Below, one piece after another: positions 16,446 to 25,911 of a DNA stretch of 64,000 nucleotides. The notes under the pieces were generated by a model, which made no database searches, was not told where the DNA came from, and saw nothing but the letters and a program-made list of their open reading frames with translations. The translations under genes were made by a program, and so were the position numbers. The DNA lies in contig CALKJZ010000002.1 of assembly GCA_937995515.1 (NCBI GenBank), forward strand, positions 62,001 through 126,000. The letters are read 5' to 3'. Source of the stretch: an uncultured Sphingomonadaceae bacterium (GTDB taxonomy: Bacteria; Pseudomonadota; Alphaproteobacteria; Sphingomonadales; Sphingomonadaceae). Each line of letters opens with the position of its first letter. Position 1 is the first letter of the stretch.

Positions 16446-17989
16446 GCGGGATTGCTGCGAACAAGGCCGAGCTGATTGCGATTGCGGATGCGGTCGCTCG
16501 CGACAAGTCGATCGACCGGATGATCGTGATCGAGGCGATGGAAGAAGCCATCCAGCGCGCAGCCCGTGCGCGCTATGGTGCCGAGAACGACATCCGCGCC
16601 AAGCTCGACCCCCGTTCCGGCGACTTGCGGCTGTGGCGCGTGCTCGAGGTCGTGGAAGCCCCCGACGACACCTTCAAGCAGATCTCGGTGGCCGATGCCC
16701 AGCAGCTCGAACCGGGCGCGAAGCTCGGCGACTTCATCGTCGATCCGCTGCCGGCCTTCGAATATGGCCGCATCGCCGCCCAGGCCGCCAAGCAGGTCAT
16801 CGTCTCGAAGATCCGCGATGCCGAGCGCGAGCGGCAGTATGAGGAATACAAGGACCGCCAGGGCGAGATTATCACCGGCGTCGTCAAGCGGGTGGAGTTC
16901 GGCCACATCGTGGTCGATCTCGGCCGCGCGGAGGGCGTGATCCGCCGCGACCAGCAGATCCCCCGCGAGATGCTGCGCGTCGGCGACCGCGTGCGGTCCT
17001 ATATCACGGCCGTGCGCCGCGAGAACCGTGGCCCGCAGATCTTCCTCTCGCGCGCGCACCCGGAGTTCATGAAGAAGCTTTTCGCGCAGGAAGTGCCGGA
17101 GATCTATGACGGCGTGATCGAGATCAAGGCCTGCGCCCGGGATCCGGGCAGCCGCGCCAAGATCGCCGTCGTCAGCCACGACAGCTCGATCGACCCGGTC
17201 GGCGCCTGTGTCGGCATGCGCGGCAGCCGGGTCCAGGCGGTGGTGCAGGAGCTTGCCGGCGAGAAGATCGACATCATCCCGTGGTCGCCCGACACGGCGA
17301 CCTTCATCGTCAACGCGCTGCAGCCCGCGCAGGTCTCCAAGGTGGTGATCGACGAGGAGGACAGCAGGATCGAGGTGGTGGTGCCCGACGACCAGCTCAG
17401 CCTTGCGATCGGCCGGCGCGGCCAGAATGTGCGGCTTGCCGGCATGCTGACCGGCCACCAGATCGACATCATGACCGAGGCGGCGGAAAGCGAGAAGCGC
17501 CAGCGCGAGTTCATCGAGCGGTCCGAGCTGTTCGAGCGGGAGCTCGACGTGGACGAGACGCTGGCCCAGCTGCTCGTGGCCGAGGGGTTCACCTCGCTCG
17601 AGGAGGTGGCCTATGTCGAGATGGAGGAGATCGCCTCCATCGAGGGCCTCGACGAAGAGATCGCCACCGAGCTGCAAAGCCGTGCGGAGGCGGCCATCGA
17701 GCGGCGGGAAGCCGCGCTGCGCGAGCAGCGCCGCGCGCTCGGTGTCGAGGATGCGCTTGCGGACCTGCCGCACCTCACCGAGGCGATGCTGGTCCGGCTC
17801 GGGTCCAAGGGCATCCGCACGCTCGACGATCTCGCCGATCTGTCGACGGACGAGCTCATCGGCAAGGGAGACAAGCGCCGCGAGATCCCGGCTGGCGTGC
17901 TCGCCCCCTTCAACCTCAGCCAGGAACAGGGCAATGCCATCATCATGGCGGCCCGGGCGCACTGGTTCGAAGACGAGGATGCCGCCTGA
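16442..17989 (+). CDS. nusA: transcription termination/antitermination protein NusA
   Basis: 515 residues. In order: N-terminal RNA polymerase-binding domain (residues ~1-125), S1 domain (GEIITGVVKRVEFGHIVVDL), two KH domains (SIDPVGACVGMRGSRVQAV, and LAIGRRGQNVRLAGMLTG), then two C-terminal helix-hairpin-helix repeats (LLVAEGFTSLEEVAYV; LVRLGSKGIRTLDDLADL). NusA controls pausing, termination and antitermination by RNA polymerase. Start at 16442 shares ATGA with the rimP stop, so the two are coupled. Confidence 0.97.
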   Translation: MSGIAANKAELIAIADAVARDKSIDRMIVIEAMEEAIQRAARARYGAENDIRAKLDPRSGDLRLWRVLEVVEAPDDTFKQISVADAQQLEPGAKLGDFIVDPLPAFEYGRIAAQAAKQVIVSKIRDAERERQYEEYKDRQGEIITGVVKRVEFGHIVVDLGRAEGVIRRDQQIPREMLRVGDRVRSYITAVRRENRGPQIFLSRAHPEFMKKLFAQEVPEIYDGVIEIKACARDPGSRAKIAVVSHDSSIDPVGACVGMRGSRVQAVVQELAGEKIDIIPWSPDTATFIVNALQPAQVSKVVIDEEDSRIEVVVPDDQLSLAIGRRGQNVRLAGMLTGHQIDIMTEAAESEKRQREFIERSELFERELDVDETLAQLLVAEGFTSLEEVAYVEMEEIASIEGLDEEIATELQSRAEAAIERREAALREQRRALGVEDALADLPHLTEAMLVRLGSKGIRTLDDLADLSTDELIGKGDKRREIPAGVLAPFNLSQEQGNAIIMAARAHWFEDEDAA

Positions 17990-18040
17990 TGCCCGGGCCC
18001 CGTTCCGGCTCTGGCGCCGCGCCGGTGCAGGAGGGCGCCC

Positions 18041-18796
18041 ATGCGCGTCGCCTCCGATGATGCCTCCGCGCACCGCCTGAGCGCCCCGGCCGGGCCGGAG
18101 CGTCGCTGCATCCTGAGCGGCGCACACGGCCCGCGTGCCGCCCTCATCCGGCTCGTCGCCGGGCCGGATGGCCGCCTTTGGCCGGATCTTGCCGCCCGCC
18201 TGCCGGGCCGGGGCGCGTGGATCGCAGCCGATCGTGCCATGCTCGAGCAAGCCATGGCCGACGGCCGGCTCAAAAAGGCACTGGCGCGCGCGTTTCGCAC
18301 GGCGCCGCCCGAAGTGCCGGCCGATCTCGCCGACACGCTCGAACGGCTGCTCGGCGGGCGCGCTGCCGACCGGCTCGGCCTCGAGCATCGCGGCGGCCGG
18401 ATCGCCTTCGGGGCCGAGCGGCTCGACATCCTGGCCCGCCAGGGCCGTCTCCATCTCCTGCTGCACGCCGCCGATGCCGCAGCCGATGGCGTGCGCGCGC
18501 TCGACCAGGCCTTTCGCGCCGGCGGTGGCGACATGCAGGCAAGCATCGTCCTCCCGCGCGGCCGGGAGTTCTTGTCGAAGGCGCTCGGCCGTGCCAATGT
18601 TGTGCATCTCGGCGTGATCGACAAAGGGGCGGCAGACCGTATCGCCGCGGATCTGGCGCGTTGGCTGGGCTTTGCCGGCTTCAGCGAAGCGCAGGGCGGG
18701 GCATGGCCGCCGCCGGGCAAGCGTCCCGGAGTGGACGGACGAATGGGCAGCGCGCGCCCGACAGGCAGGAACGGACAGACGTCAGATGAGCGATGA
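18041..18796 (+). CDS. YlxR (DUF448) fused to an L7Ae-like RNA-binding domain
   Basis: 251 residues. Residues ~20-60 are the YlxR fold (RRCILSG, RAALIRLVAGPDGRLWPDLA, LPGRGAWI); residues ~115-215 look like the L7Ae-type domain (RLHLLLHAADAAADGVRAL, LGRANVVHLGVID). In alphaproteobacteria these two are often fused, while in Bacillus they are separate genes (ylxR, ylxQ) at the same place between nusA and infB. RNA or ribosome binding is expected. The 3' end overlaps the infB start by 11 bp. Confidence 0.85.
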   Translation: MRVASDDASAHRLSAPAGPERRCILSGAHGPRAALIRLVAGPDGRLWPDLAARLPGRGAWIAADRAMLEQAMADGRLKKALARAFRTAPPEVPADLADTLERLLGGRAADRLGLEHRGGRIAFGAERLDILARQGRLHLLLHAADAAADGVRALDQAFRAGGGDMQASIVLPRGREFLSKALGRANVVHLGVIDKGAADRIAADLARWLGFAGFSEAQGGAWPPPGKRPGVDGRMGSARPTGRNGQTSDER

Positions 18797-21584
18797 GGAC
18801 AAGCCGAAGCTGGGGCTGAAGCCGCTCGGCGTGAAGCGCACGACCGAAGTGGGCACGGTGAAACAGAGTTTCAGCCACGGCCGCACGCACAAGGTGGTCG
18901 TCGAAACCAAGAAGGCGCGCACCTTCCGCAGGCCGGGCGAGGTGCCCGCGCCGGCCGAGCCCGCTCCGGTTGCGCGGGCCGAGGCGCGGGCTGCCGCAGC
19001 GGCGGCGCCAGCTGGCGGTGTCGCGGTCGAGGAGCGTCCGGCGGCCCCGCCCAAGCCGACGGCCCCGCCGCCGCCCTTCCATACCTACAAGGACGAACAT
19101 CCGCGCGAAATCGGGCCTCGGCCGGCGCCCCGTCAGGCGCCTTCGGCACCGGCTGCCGTCCCCGCGCCCGCGCCGTCGCCCGTGGCGGAGCCGGCGCCCC
19201 AGGCTGCGCCTGCGCCCGAGCCCGCGCCTGCGCCTGAGCCCGCGCCTGCCCCGCCAGCGGCAGGGCCGGCCAGGCCTGCGCCCGCGCCGGAGCCGGCGGC
19301 TCCAAGGCCATCCCCCGAGCTTGCCGCGATCACCCGCGCGCTCCAGAATCCGAAGCTCTCGGCGCGCGAGCGGCAGGCGCTGATGGTCCGGCTTGCGGAG
19401 GAGGAGCGGCTGCAGCGGCTCGAGGAAGCCCGCATCCGCGAACAGCGCGAGCGGGCTGCAGCGGCGGAAGCCGAGCGGCTGCGCCTCGAGGAAAAGGCGC
19501 GCGCCGAGGCCGAGGCTGCTGCGCTTGCGGCCGAGGAGGCCCGGCGCGCCGAGCAGGCGCCAGCGCTCGAGGCGCGGCTCGAGGAGGGCGAAGGCGAGGA
19601 GGAGCGGGGCCGCGGCGGGCCTCGCCCGGCCGACCGTCGCCGCGCAACCGATCCGGCCAAGCCGTCGCGCGGCCGGGGCGATGACCGTCGGCAGGGCCAG
19701 AAGCTCACCATCAACCGCGCGCTTGTCGACGAGGATGGGGTGCGCGCCCGCTCGCTGGCATCGCTGCGGCGCCAGCAGGCCAAGCAGCATCGCGGCGCCG
19801 TTGCCGGTGCGGCCTCCCAGGCCGCGCGCCAGCCGCGCGAGGTGCAGATCCCCGAGGCCATCACCGTGCAGGAGCTCGCCAACCGCATGGCCGAGAAGGG
19901 CGCAGCGCTCGTGAAGGCGCTGTTCAAGATGGGGATGGCAACCACGATCACCGCCACCATCGACCAGGATACGGCCGAGCTCCTTGTCACCGAGTTCGGG
20001 CACATCCCGAAGCGCGTGTCCGATTCGGATGTGGAGATCGGGCTCGAGGGCGCCGACGACCGGCCGGAGGACCTGCGCCCGAGACCGCCGGTCGTGGCCG
20101 TGATGGGCCATGTCGATCATGGCAAGACGAGCCTGCTCGACGCCCTGCGCGGGGCCAATGTGGCCGCCGGGGAATCGGGCGGCATCACCCAGCACATCGG
20201 GGCCTATCAGCTGACCCTGCCGTCTGGCGAGAAGATCACCTTCCTCGACACGCCCGGCCACGAGGCGTTCACCGAGATGCGCGCGCGTGGCGCCAACACC
20301 ACCGATCTCGTGGTGCTGGTGGTGGCCGCAGACGATGGCATCAGGCCGCAGACCATCGAGGCGATCAACCATGTGAAGGCCGCAGGCGTGCCGATGATCG
20401 TGGCCATCAACAAGATGGACAAGCCGGGCGCAGACGCCAACCGCGTGCGCACCGAGCTGCTCAGCCACGATGTGCAGGTGGAGGCGATGGGCGGCGAGGT
20501 GCTCGATGTGGAGATCTCGGCGCTCAGGAAGACGGGGCTCGACGAGCTGATCGAGAAGGTCCTGCTGCAGGCCGAGCTTCTGGAGCTGCGCGCGAACCCC
20601 GACCGGCCCGGCGAGGGCATCGTTGTCGAGAGCAAGCTCGAGACCGGCCGCGGCCCGGTTGCAACCATCATCGTCTCGCGGGGCACGCTGCGCCGCGGCG
20701 ATATCTTCGTGGTGGGCGCCGAGTGGGGCAAGGTGCGCGCGCTGGTGAACGATCGCGGCCAGCAGGTGCCCGAGGCCCGCCCGTCGGATCCGGTCGAGGT
20801 GCTCGGTCTTTCGGGCGTGCCGCAGGCCGGCGACCGGCTGACGGTCGTGGAAAGTGAGGCGCGCGCACGCGAGATCGCCGAGTTCCGGCAGGCCGAGCAG
20901 ACGAGGCTGCGCACCGCAGCTGCGCCGGCCAGCCTCGAGAGCCTGTTCTCGCGCATGAAGGACGACCGCGCAGTCGAGTTTCCGGTCGTCATCAAGGGCG
21001 ATGTCCATGGCTCGGTCGAGGCGATCGTGGCGGCGGTCAACAAGCTGTCTACCGACGAAATCCGCGCGCGGGTGCTGCATTCGGGTGTTGGCGGCATCAC
21101 CGAGAGCGATGTGACGCTCGCCCGCGCCTCGGGCGCGCTCATCGTCGGCTTCCATGTCCGCGCCAACGCCAAGGCGCGCGAGGTCGCCAACCAGGCCGGC
21201 GTTCCGATCAAATATTATGACGTGATCTACGACCTGCTGGACGAGATGAAGACCGCCATGGCCGGCAGGCTCGGCCCGGAATATTTCGAGCATGTGGTCG
21301 GCCGCGCCGAGGTGCGCGAGGTGTTCTCGGCCGGCAAGTTCGGCAAGGCCGCCGGCGTGATGGTGCAGGAGGGCGAGATCCGCCGCAATCTCAAGGCGCG
21401 CGTGCTGCGCGACGACGTGGTGCTGCACAGCGGCGCCATCGCCTCGCTGCGGCGCTTCAAGGAGGATGTGAACGAGGTCCGGCAGGGCTATGAATGCGGC
21501 GTGGCGCTGGAGGGCTTCCTGGATTACCGCCCCGGCGACATCATCGAGACGTTCGAGGTCGAGGAGCGGCTGCGCGCACTCTGA
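18786..21584 (+). CDS. infB: translation initiation factor IF-2
   Basis: 932 residues. An alpha-proteobacterial N-terminus (KLGLKPLGVKR, TFRRPGE), a long low-complexity Ala/Pro linker with PAPEP-type repeats (residues ~65-180), a charged helical stretch rich in Glu/Arg/Ala, then the IF2 N2 domain (EAITVQELANRMAEKGAALV) and the GTPase core: GHVDHGKTSL (P-loop), DTPGHEAF, NKMDKP. C-terminal C1/C2 domains end in VEERLRAL. It brings initiator tRNA to the 30S subunit. Start 18786 lies inside the end of ylxR. Confidence 0.97.
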   Translation: MSDEDKPKLGLKPLGVKRTTEVGTVKQSFSHGRTHKVVVETKKARTFRRPGEVPAPAEPAPVARAEARAAAAAAPAGGVAVEERPAAPPKPTAPPPPFHTYKDEHPREIGPRPAPRQAPSAPAAVPAPAPSPVAEPAPQAAPAPEPAPAPEPAPAPPAAGPARPAPAPEPAAPRPSPELAAITRALQNPKLSARERQALMVRLAEEERLQRLEEARIREQRERAAAAEAERLRLEEKARAEAEAAALAAEEARRAEQAPALEARLEEGEGEEERGRGGPRPADRRRATDPAKPSRGRGDDRRQGQKLTINRALVDEDGVRARSLASLRRQQAKQHRGAVAGAASQAARQPREVQIPEAITVQELANRMAEKGAALVKALFKMGMATTITATIDQDTAELLVTEFGHIPKRVSDSDVEIGLEGADDRPEDLRPRPPVVAVMGHVDHGKTSLLDALRGANVAAGESGGITQHIGAYQLTLPSGEKITFLDTPGHEAFTEMRARGANTTDLVVLVVAADDGIRPQTIEAINHVKAAGVPMIVAINKMDKPGADANRVRTELLSHDVQVEAMGGEVLDVEISALRKTGLDELIEKVLLQAELLELRANPDRPGEGIVVESKLETGRGPVATIIVSRGTLRRGDIFVVGAEWGKVRALVNDRGQQVPEARPSDPVEVLGLSGVPQAGDRLTVVESEARAREIAEFRQAEQTRLRTAAAPASLESLFSRMKDDRAVEFPVVIKGDVHGSVEAIVAAVNKLSTDEIRARVLHSGVGGITESDVTLARASGALIVGFHVRANAKAREVANQAGVPIKYYDVIYDLLDEMKTAMAGRLGPEYFEHVVGRAEVREVFSAGKFGKAAGVMVQEGEIRRNLKARVLRDDVVLHSGAIASLRRFKEDVNEVRQGYECGVALEGFLDYRPGDIIETFEVEERLRAL

Positions 21585-21611
21585 GCGGCGGAGAGACGAG
21601 GGGATCGATCC

Positions 21612-22037
21612 ATGCGCAAGGGAGCAGGCGAGCGCCCGAGCCTCCGCACGCTCAAGGTGGGCGAGGCAATGCGCCATGTCCTCGCCGATCTTCTCGCGCG
21701 CGGCGAGGTGCGCGATCCCGCGCTCGATGCCGCGATTGTCTCCGTCTCGGAAGTGCGGGTGTCCCCCGACCTGCGGCACGCGACCGCCTATGTGATGCCC
21801 GTGGGCGCAGACGCGGCAGCGCAGGCAGCCGTGCTTGCCGCGCTCAACAGCCATGCGCGCACGTTCCGCCACGAGCTCGCCCGCCGGGTCAACACCCGCT
21901 ACGCGGCCGAGCTGCGCTTTCGCCTCGATGAGACCTTCGAGGAGGCCGCGCGCATCGAGGCGCTGCTGCGCAGCCCCAGGGTTGCCCGCGATCTCGAAGC
22001 GGGCCAGTCACGCCGGATCGACCTCGACGAGGCGTGA
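21612..22037 (+). CDS. rbfA: ribosome-binding factor A
   Basis: 141 residues with the RbfA KH-like fold: VGEAMRHVLADLLARGEV, DAAIVSVSEVRVSPDLRHAT, and LRFRLDETFEEAARIEALL. It helps 16S rRNA 5'-end maturation and cold adaptation. It begins 27 bp after the infB stop with GGAGAGACGAGG upstream, closing the operon. The convergent MFS gene ends 26 bp further on. Confidence 0.95.
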   Translation: MRKGAGERPSLRTLKVGEAMRHVLADLLARGEVRDPALDAAIVSVSEVRVSPDLRHATAYVMPVGADAAAQAAVLAALNSHARTFRHELARRVNTRYAAELRFRLDETFEEAARIEALLRSPRVARDLEAGQSRRIDLDEA

Positions 22038-22063
22038 GGCCGCCGCCGTTGCCGGCCCCGGCG

Positions 22064-23275
22064 CTAGCGCTGCGCAAAGGTGGCAGCCGGCAGGCCCGGC
22101 CGGCGCCACAGCAGGAATACCAGCAGCGTGCCCGCCGCCACGACCGCAACCATGGCAAGATAGCCTTGGCTGCCGATGCCGGTATCGAACACCCGGCCCG
22201 CGATCCAGCTGGAGAGCGCCTGGGCCGGGGCGGTTGCAAGCGCCATGAACATCATCTGCGCGGTCGGCGTGCGATCATTGCCCCAGAGGCCATGGATGCC
22301 GCGCATGGCGCCGAGGAAGGTGCAGGCAAAGCTCAGCGCATGCATGGCCTGCAGCATGACGAGGAGGGCAAGCGACGGGCCGGTTGCCATGAGCGACCAG
22401 CGCAGCATGGCGCCGAGCCCGCCGACCAGCATCAGCGTTGCCGGGCGGACATGTTCGATCCGCCGGGCGATCACCATCAGGAAGACCGCCTCGACGATCA
22501 CCCCGAAGGCGAACAGCCAGCCGGCAAGCGTGGCTGAGACCCCGAGCTCGTCGATCCACAGCTTGGTGCCGAAAATGTAGTAGAACTGGTGGCCGGCCTG
22601 GATCAGCCCGCAGCCGAAGATGAGCAGCGCGAACTCGGGCCGGCGCACCATGGCAAGCCCATCGGCAAGCCGCTGGGCAAAAGGCGGCTCCTCGGTCCGC
22701 GCCACCGGCTCGGGCGCCATCATCAGGCTTCCTGCGAGAAGCGCCGCCGAGGCGAGCAGCAGCCACCACCAGATGGTGGCGTTGCCGCCCCAGTCGACCA
22801 GCATGCCGGTGCCAATGTTGCCCACCACGAACGACAGCGACGCCAGCCCGCGCGCGAAGCCATAGCTTGGGAAGATGTCGGCACGGGTGAGGCGCAGCAG
22901 GGCCGCCTCGAGAAAGGCAATGAGCGCCCACATCGAGATCTCGATCACGACGGCAAGGGCAAAGGTGATCCCGAGCAGTGGGGCTGCCCACATGCCGCCA
23001 AGCGCCACAACGCCGAGCGCGGCGAGGAGCTGGATCGGCGCCCGCCGGTCCCTCCGCCCGTCGGCCCAGGCGCTGGTCATCGGCCCGGCGATCACCCGGC
23101 CAAGGCCGGCGATCGTCAGCACGAGGCCCATCTGCTCGCCGGAAAAGCCCTTTTCCTCGATCAGCCAGATCGGGAACCACTGGATGAGGCCGCCGAATGC
23201 CGCGTAGAAAATGCAGGTGACAATCATGGCGCGGATGGCTGCATGGTTTGCCGCCGCTCCTGCCGCCGCCGTCAT
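22064..23275 (-). CDS. MFS transporter (PPP/nucleoside:H+ symporter-like)
   Basis: 403 residues with about twelve hydrophobic helices. Features: FYAAFGGLIQWFPIWLIEEK in helix 1, LTIAGLGRVIAGPMTSAWAD (motif A-like loop between helices 2 and 3), and HQFYYIFGTKLWIDELG at the start of the second half. This pattern is that of the MFS_1-like/phenylpropionate-permease group, whose substrates include aromatic acids and nucleosides. ATG 23275 (MTAAAGAAANHAAIRAMIV) is chosen. It is divergent from the SDR gene; the substrate is unknown. Confidence 0.8.
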   Translation of the reverse strand: MTAAAGAAANHAAIRAMIVTCIFYAAFGGLIQWFPIWLIEEKGFSGEQMGLVLTIAGLGRVIAGPMTSAWADGRRDRRAPIQLLAALGVVALGGMWAAPLLGITFALAVVIEISMWALIAFLEAALLRLTRADIFPSYGFARGLASLSFVVGNIGTGMLVDWGGNATIWWWLLLASAALLAGSLMMAPEPVARTEEPPFAQRLADGLAMVRRPEFALLIFGCGLIQAGHQFYYIFGTKLWIDELGVSATLAGWLFAFGVIVEAVFLMVIARRIEHVRPATLMLVGGLGAMLRWSLMATGPSLALLVMLQAMHALSFACTFLGAMRGIHGLWGNDRTPTAQMMFMALATAPAQALSSWIAGRVFDTGIGSQGYLAMVAVVAAGTLLVFLLWRRPGLPAATFAQR

Positions 23276-23379
23276 GCCCTCTCCCCATATGCCCGAGACG
23301 TGCCCGAGGCGGGAAGGTTCAACCATGGTTGCGCCAGCCTGTCCAGCGCGGCACAGCACGCCGGCAGGGAGGACAATCC

Positions 23380-24159
23380 ATGGGCATGCCGGGCACGCTG
23401 TTCGATCTTTCCGGCGAGGTGGCGGTCATCACCGGCTCCTCGCGCGGCATCGGCAAGGCGATCGCGCACCGCCTTGCTGAACATGGCGCAAGCGTCATCG
23501 TCTCCAGCCGCAAGGCCGATGCCTGCGAAAGAGCGGTCGCCGAGATCAACGCAGCCGTCGGGCGCGAGGCGGCCGTCGCCTGCCCGGCCAACATCTCCTC
23601 GAAGGAGGCTCTCCGGGGCCTTGCCGATTTTGCGCTTGAGCGGTTCGGCAAGGTGGACACGCTCGTCTGCAACGCGGCATCCAACCCCTATTTCGGGCCG
23701 ATGAGCGGGATTGCCGACGAGCAGTTCCAGAAGATCCTCATGAACAACATCGTCTCCAACCACTGGCTCTGCCAGATGCTCGGGCCGCAGATGGTGGCCC
23801 GCGGCCGTGGCTCGATCATCATCATCTCGTCGATCGGCGGCCTGCGCGGCTCGCCGGTGATCGGCGCCTACAATATCTCCAAGGCGGCCGACATGCAGCT
23901 CGCGCGCAACCTCGCGGTGGAATGGGGGCCGGCCGGGGTGCGGGTGAACTGCATCTGCCCCGGCCTCGTCAAGACCGACATGGCCCGGGCGCTGTGGGAC
24001 AATCCCGAGATCCTGAAGCAGGCGACTGCCGGCTCCTGCCTGAAGCGCATCGGGATGCCCGACGAGATTGCCGGCATGGCGGTGTTCCTTGCAAGCCCTG
24101 CGGGGGCCTACACCACCGGCCAGAGCTTCGCGATCGACGGCGGGGCCACCGCCGTCTGA
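23380..24159 (+). CDS. short-chain dehydrogenase/reductase (SDR family)
   Basis: 259 residues, a classical SDR. Cofactor motif TGSSRGIGKAIAHRLAEHG (TGxxxGIG), NAAS (NxAG-like), catalytic serine in IISSIGGLRG, and active-site YNISK (YxxxK); the C-terminus TTGQSFAIDGG is typical of NAD(P)-dependent FabG-like enzymes. The arginine in SSRKAD after strand 2 is compatible with NADP. GGGAGGAC lies 7 bp upstream of the ATG. The substrate cannot be deduced. Confidence 0.9.
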   Translation: MGMPGTLFDLSGEVAVITGSSRGIGKAIAHRLAEHGASVIVSSRKADACERAVAEINAAVGREAAVACPANISSKEALRGLADFALERFGKVDTLVCNAASNPYFGPMSGIADEQFQKILMNNIVSNHWLCQMLGPQMVARGRGSIIIISSIGGLRGSPVIGAYNISKAADMQLARNLAVEWGPAGVRVNCICPGLVKTDMARALWDNPEILKQATAGSCLKRIGMPDEIAGMAVFLASPAGAYTTGQSFAIDGGATAV

Positions 24160-24668
24160 GCCCGTCGTCCGGGCCGGTGCCCGGGCAGGCCGCCGCCACA
24201 GGGCAAGACGCCAACAGGGGTTGATCGGGCCCGGCGGCATCTCCGGTTCGGGAAGGCCCGAGGACAGGGCACCGGTCATGGATCCGTGCGCAGGGCAAAA
24301 AGGGGGCGCGGCCCTGCCGCGCCCCAAGGTGCCCCGGGCTCGCCGGGGTCCAACAGGAGGAGATGGCCGCCCGCGCATCGGCGGGGCGGCCTGGCCAGGG
24401 CGCGGGCAAGCGGGCCCGCGCCACGCCGGCCGCGGGGCAGGCGCCCCGCGCGGCCAGAGCCGGCGATCAGGAACGCCCGGCCAGTCGGTCTCGACGACCT
24501 CTCGCCGGGCGATGGGCCATATGCGCCATGCCTGTCTCTCAGCGGCCACGCAGCCGCGTGGCCGACGTTGGGCCCTGGGCGGGCGCCGGCAAGGCGCGAA
24601 CTGTCAGAGATTGTAACAGGCGGATGACGGCCGCCGTGTGCAGCGGCCGCAGGGCCCTGCCCATGGGC
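24160..24668. other. 509-bp non-coding region between convergent genes
   Basis: It lies between the SDR and DUF445 stop codons. No gene is supported; open frames here are short GC-rich shadows. It holds the terminator described at 24296-24325. Confidence 0.6.
24296..24325 (-). terminator. intrinsic terminator for the reverse-strand DUF445 transcript
   Basis: GGGGCGCGG (24303-24311) and CCGCGCCCC (24317-24325) form a perfect 9-bp stem around CCCTG. Read on the minus strand it is followed by CCTTTTTGCC, a T-run (the + strand shows five A at 24297-24301). This is the clearest Rho-independent terminator in the window; it lies about 340 bp after the DUF445 stop. Confidence 0.65.
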
Positions 24669-25865
24669 TCACTGCGCGCCGGCCAGCACAAGGATGGCGT
24701 GCAGCACCACGCCGATCGTGCCCCCGATCAGCGTGCCGTTGAGACGGATATACTGGAGATCCCTCGTGACGGCCGCTTCCAGCTTCGCGGTCACTGTCTT
24801 GGCGTCCCACGCGCGGATGGTATCCGAGACAAGGCCCACGATGGCATCGCCGTGGTCGTTGACAATCCCGACGATGCCGCGCCGCGCCAGGGCATTGACG
24901 GAATCGGCGAGCTTGCGGTCCTCGCGCAGCGCCTCGGCAATCCGGCCTGCAAGCTCGCCCGCTGCCTCGCCTTCGACAAGGCTCCTCAGCCCCGCCCGCG
25001 CCTCGCCCCATAGCCGGTCGATCCACCCCGCGACCGCCGGGTTGTCGAGCATGTCATCCCACGCCTGCTGCGCGCGCGCCCGGGTTTCGGGCAGATGCCT
25101 GAGGTCGAAGGCAAGGTTGGCGAGCGCCGTTTCCGCCTTCGCGCGCACCGGGTGGTGTGGGTCGGCCAGAATGTCGTCGAGGAGGCCCCGAAGTCCTTCC
25201 ACGATCGCGCTTGCAACCCGCTCATCCACATTGATCAGCCGCAGCAGCCAGGCTGTGCGCTCCTGCACCATCGCGCGGATGAGGCCCTCCTGCGAGTCGA
25301 GGGTTCGCGCTGCCCACTGGACGGCTGCATCGAGCATCGGCACGTGTCGGCCCTCGACGAGCGTGGCATCGAGCACCGACCCGAGGATCGGGCCGATCTC
25401 CAGCTTCCGGAGCCGGTCTGTGACTCCTCTGCGGATCCGTGCGCCGAGTGCGTCTGCGGCCGGCGTGTCGGCCAGCTGGGCGGTGATCGAAACGATGCCG
25501 CGTCTGACCCGCCCGCCCGATTCCGACGAGGTGAGAAAGCCGCCGATGAGTGCGGCGGCATCGAACCGCTCGAGTCGGCGCGCCACGACCGAAGGCGTGA
25601 AGAAATTCTCGCGCAGGAAGGTGCCGAGCGCATCGCCGATCCGGTCCTTCTTGTTCGGAATGATGGCGGTGTGCGGAATGGGCAGCCCGAGCGGATGGCG
25701 AAAGAGGGCGGTCACCGCAAACCAGTCGGCAAGGCCGCCGACGAGCGCCGCCTCGGCGAAGGCCTGCACCCACGCAAAGGCCGGGTCCACATGGTGGATG
25801 GCCCATGTCGAGGCCGCGAACAGCACGGCCATGGCAAAGAGCAGCCCCGTTGCCACAGCCTTCAT
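24669..25865 (-). CDS. DUF445 (YjiN-type) membrane protein
   Basis: 398 residues. A membrane helix at the N-terminus (VATGLLFAMAVLFAASTWA), the DUF445 signature ALVGGLADWFAVTALFRHPLGLPIPHTAIIPNKKDRIG, a long helical middle part, and a C-terminal membrane helix (TLIGGTIGVVLHAILVLA). The family is widespread and poorly characterised. It is 46 bp downstream of the RND pump gene on the same strand and may be its last co-transcribed gene. Confidence 0.85.
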   Translation of the reverse strand: MKAVATGLLFAMAVLFAASTWAIHHVDPAFAWVQAFAEAALVGGLADWFAVTALFRHPLGLPIPHTAIIPNKKDRIGDALGTFLRENFFTPSVVARRLERFDAAALIGGFLTSSESGGRVRRGIVSITAQLADTPAADALGARIRRGVTDRLRKLEIGPILGSVLDATLVEGRHVPMLDAAVQWAARTLDSQEGLIRAMVQERTAWLLRLINVDERVASAIVEGLRGLLDDILADPHHPVRAKAETALANLAFDLRHLPETRARAQQAWDDMLDNPAVAGWIDRLWGEARAGLRSLVEGEAAGELAGRIAEALREDRKLADSVNALARRGIVGIVNDHGDAIVGLVSDTIRAWDAKTVTAKLEAAVTRDLQYIRLNGTLIGGTIGVVLHAILVLAGAQ

Positions 25866-25911
25866 GCGGGCGCCCTCGGCGTCCCTCGGGTCCGGTCTCC
25901 TGCTCAGCGAA

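Noticed and set aside
16046-18607. Long reverse-strand open frame (853 codons) opposite rimP-nusA-ylxR
   Set aside because: It is the antisense shadow of high-GC genes with clear conserved domains on the plus strand; its translation is low-complexity and matches nothing.
18681-21872. Long reverse-strand open frame (1063 codons) opposite infB
   Set aside because: Same reason: a codon-position GC shadow of infB without recognisable domains.
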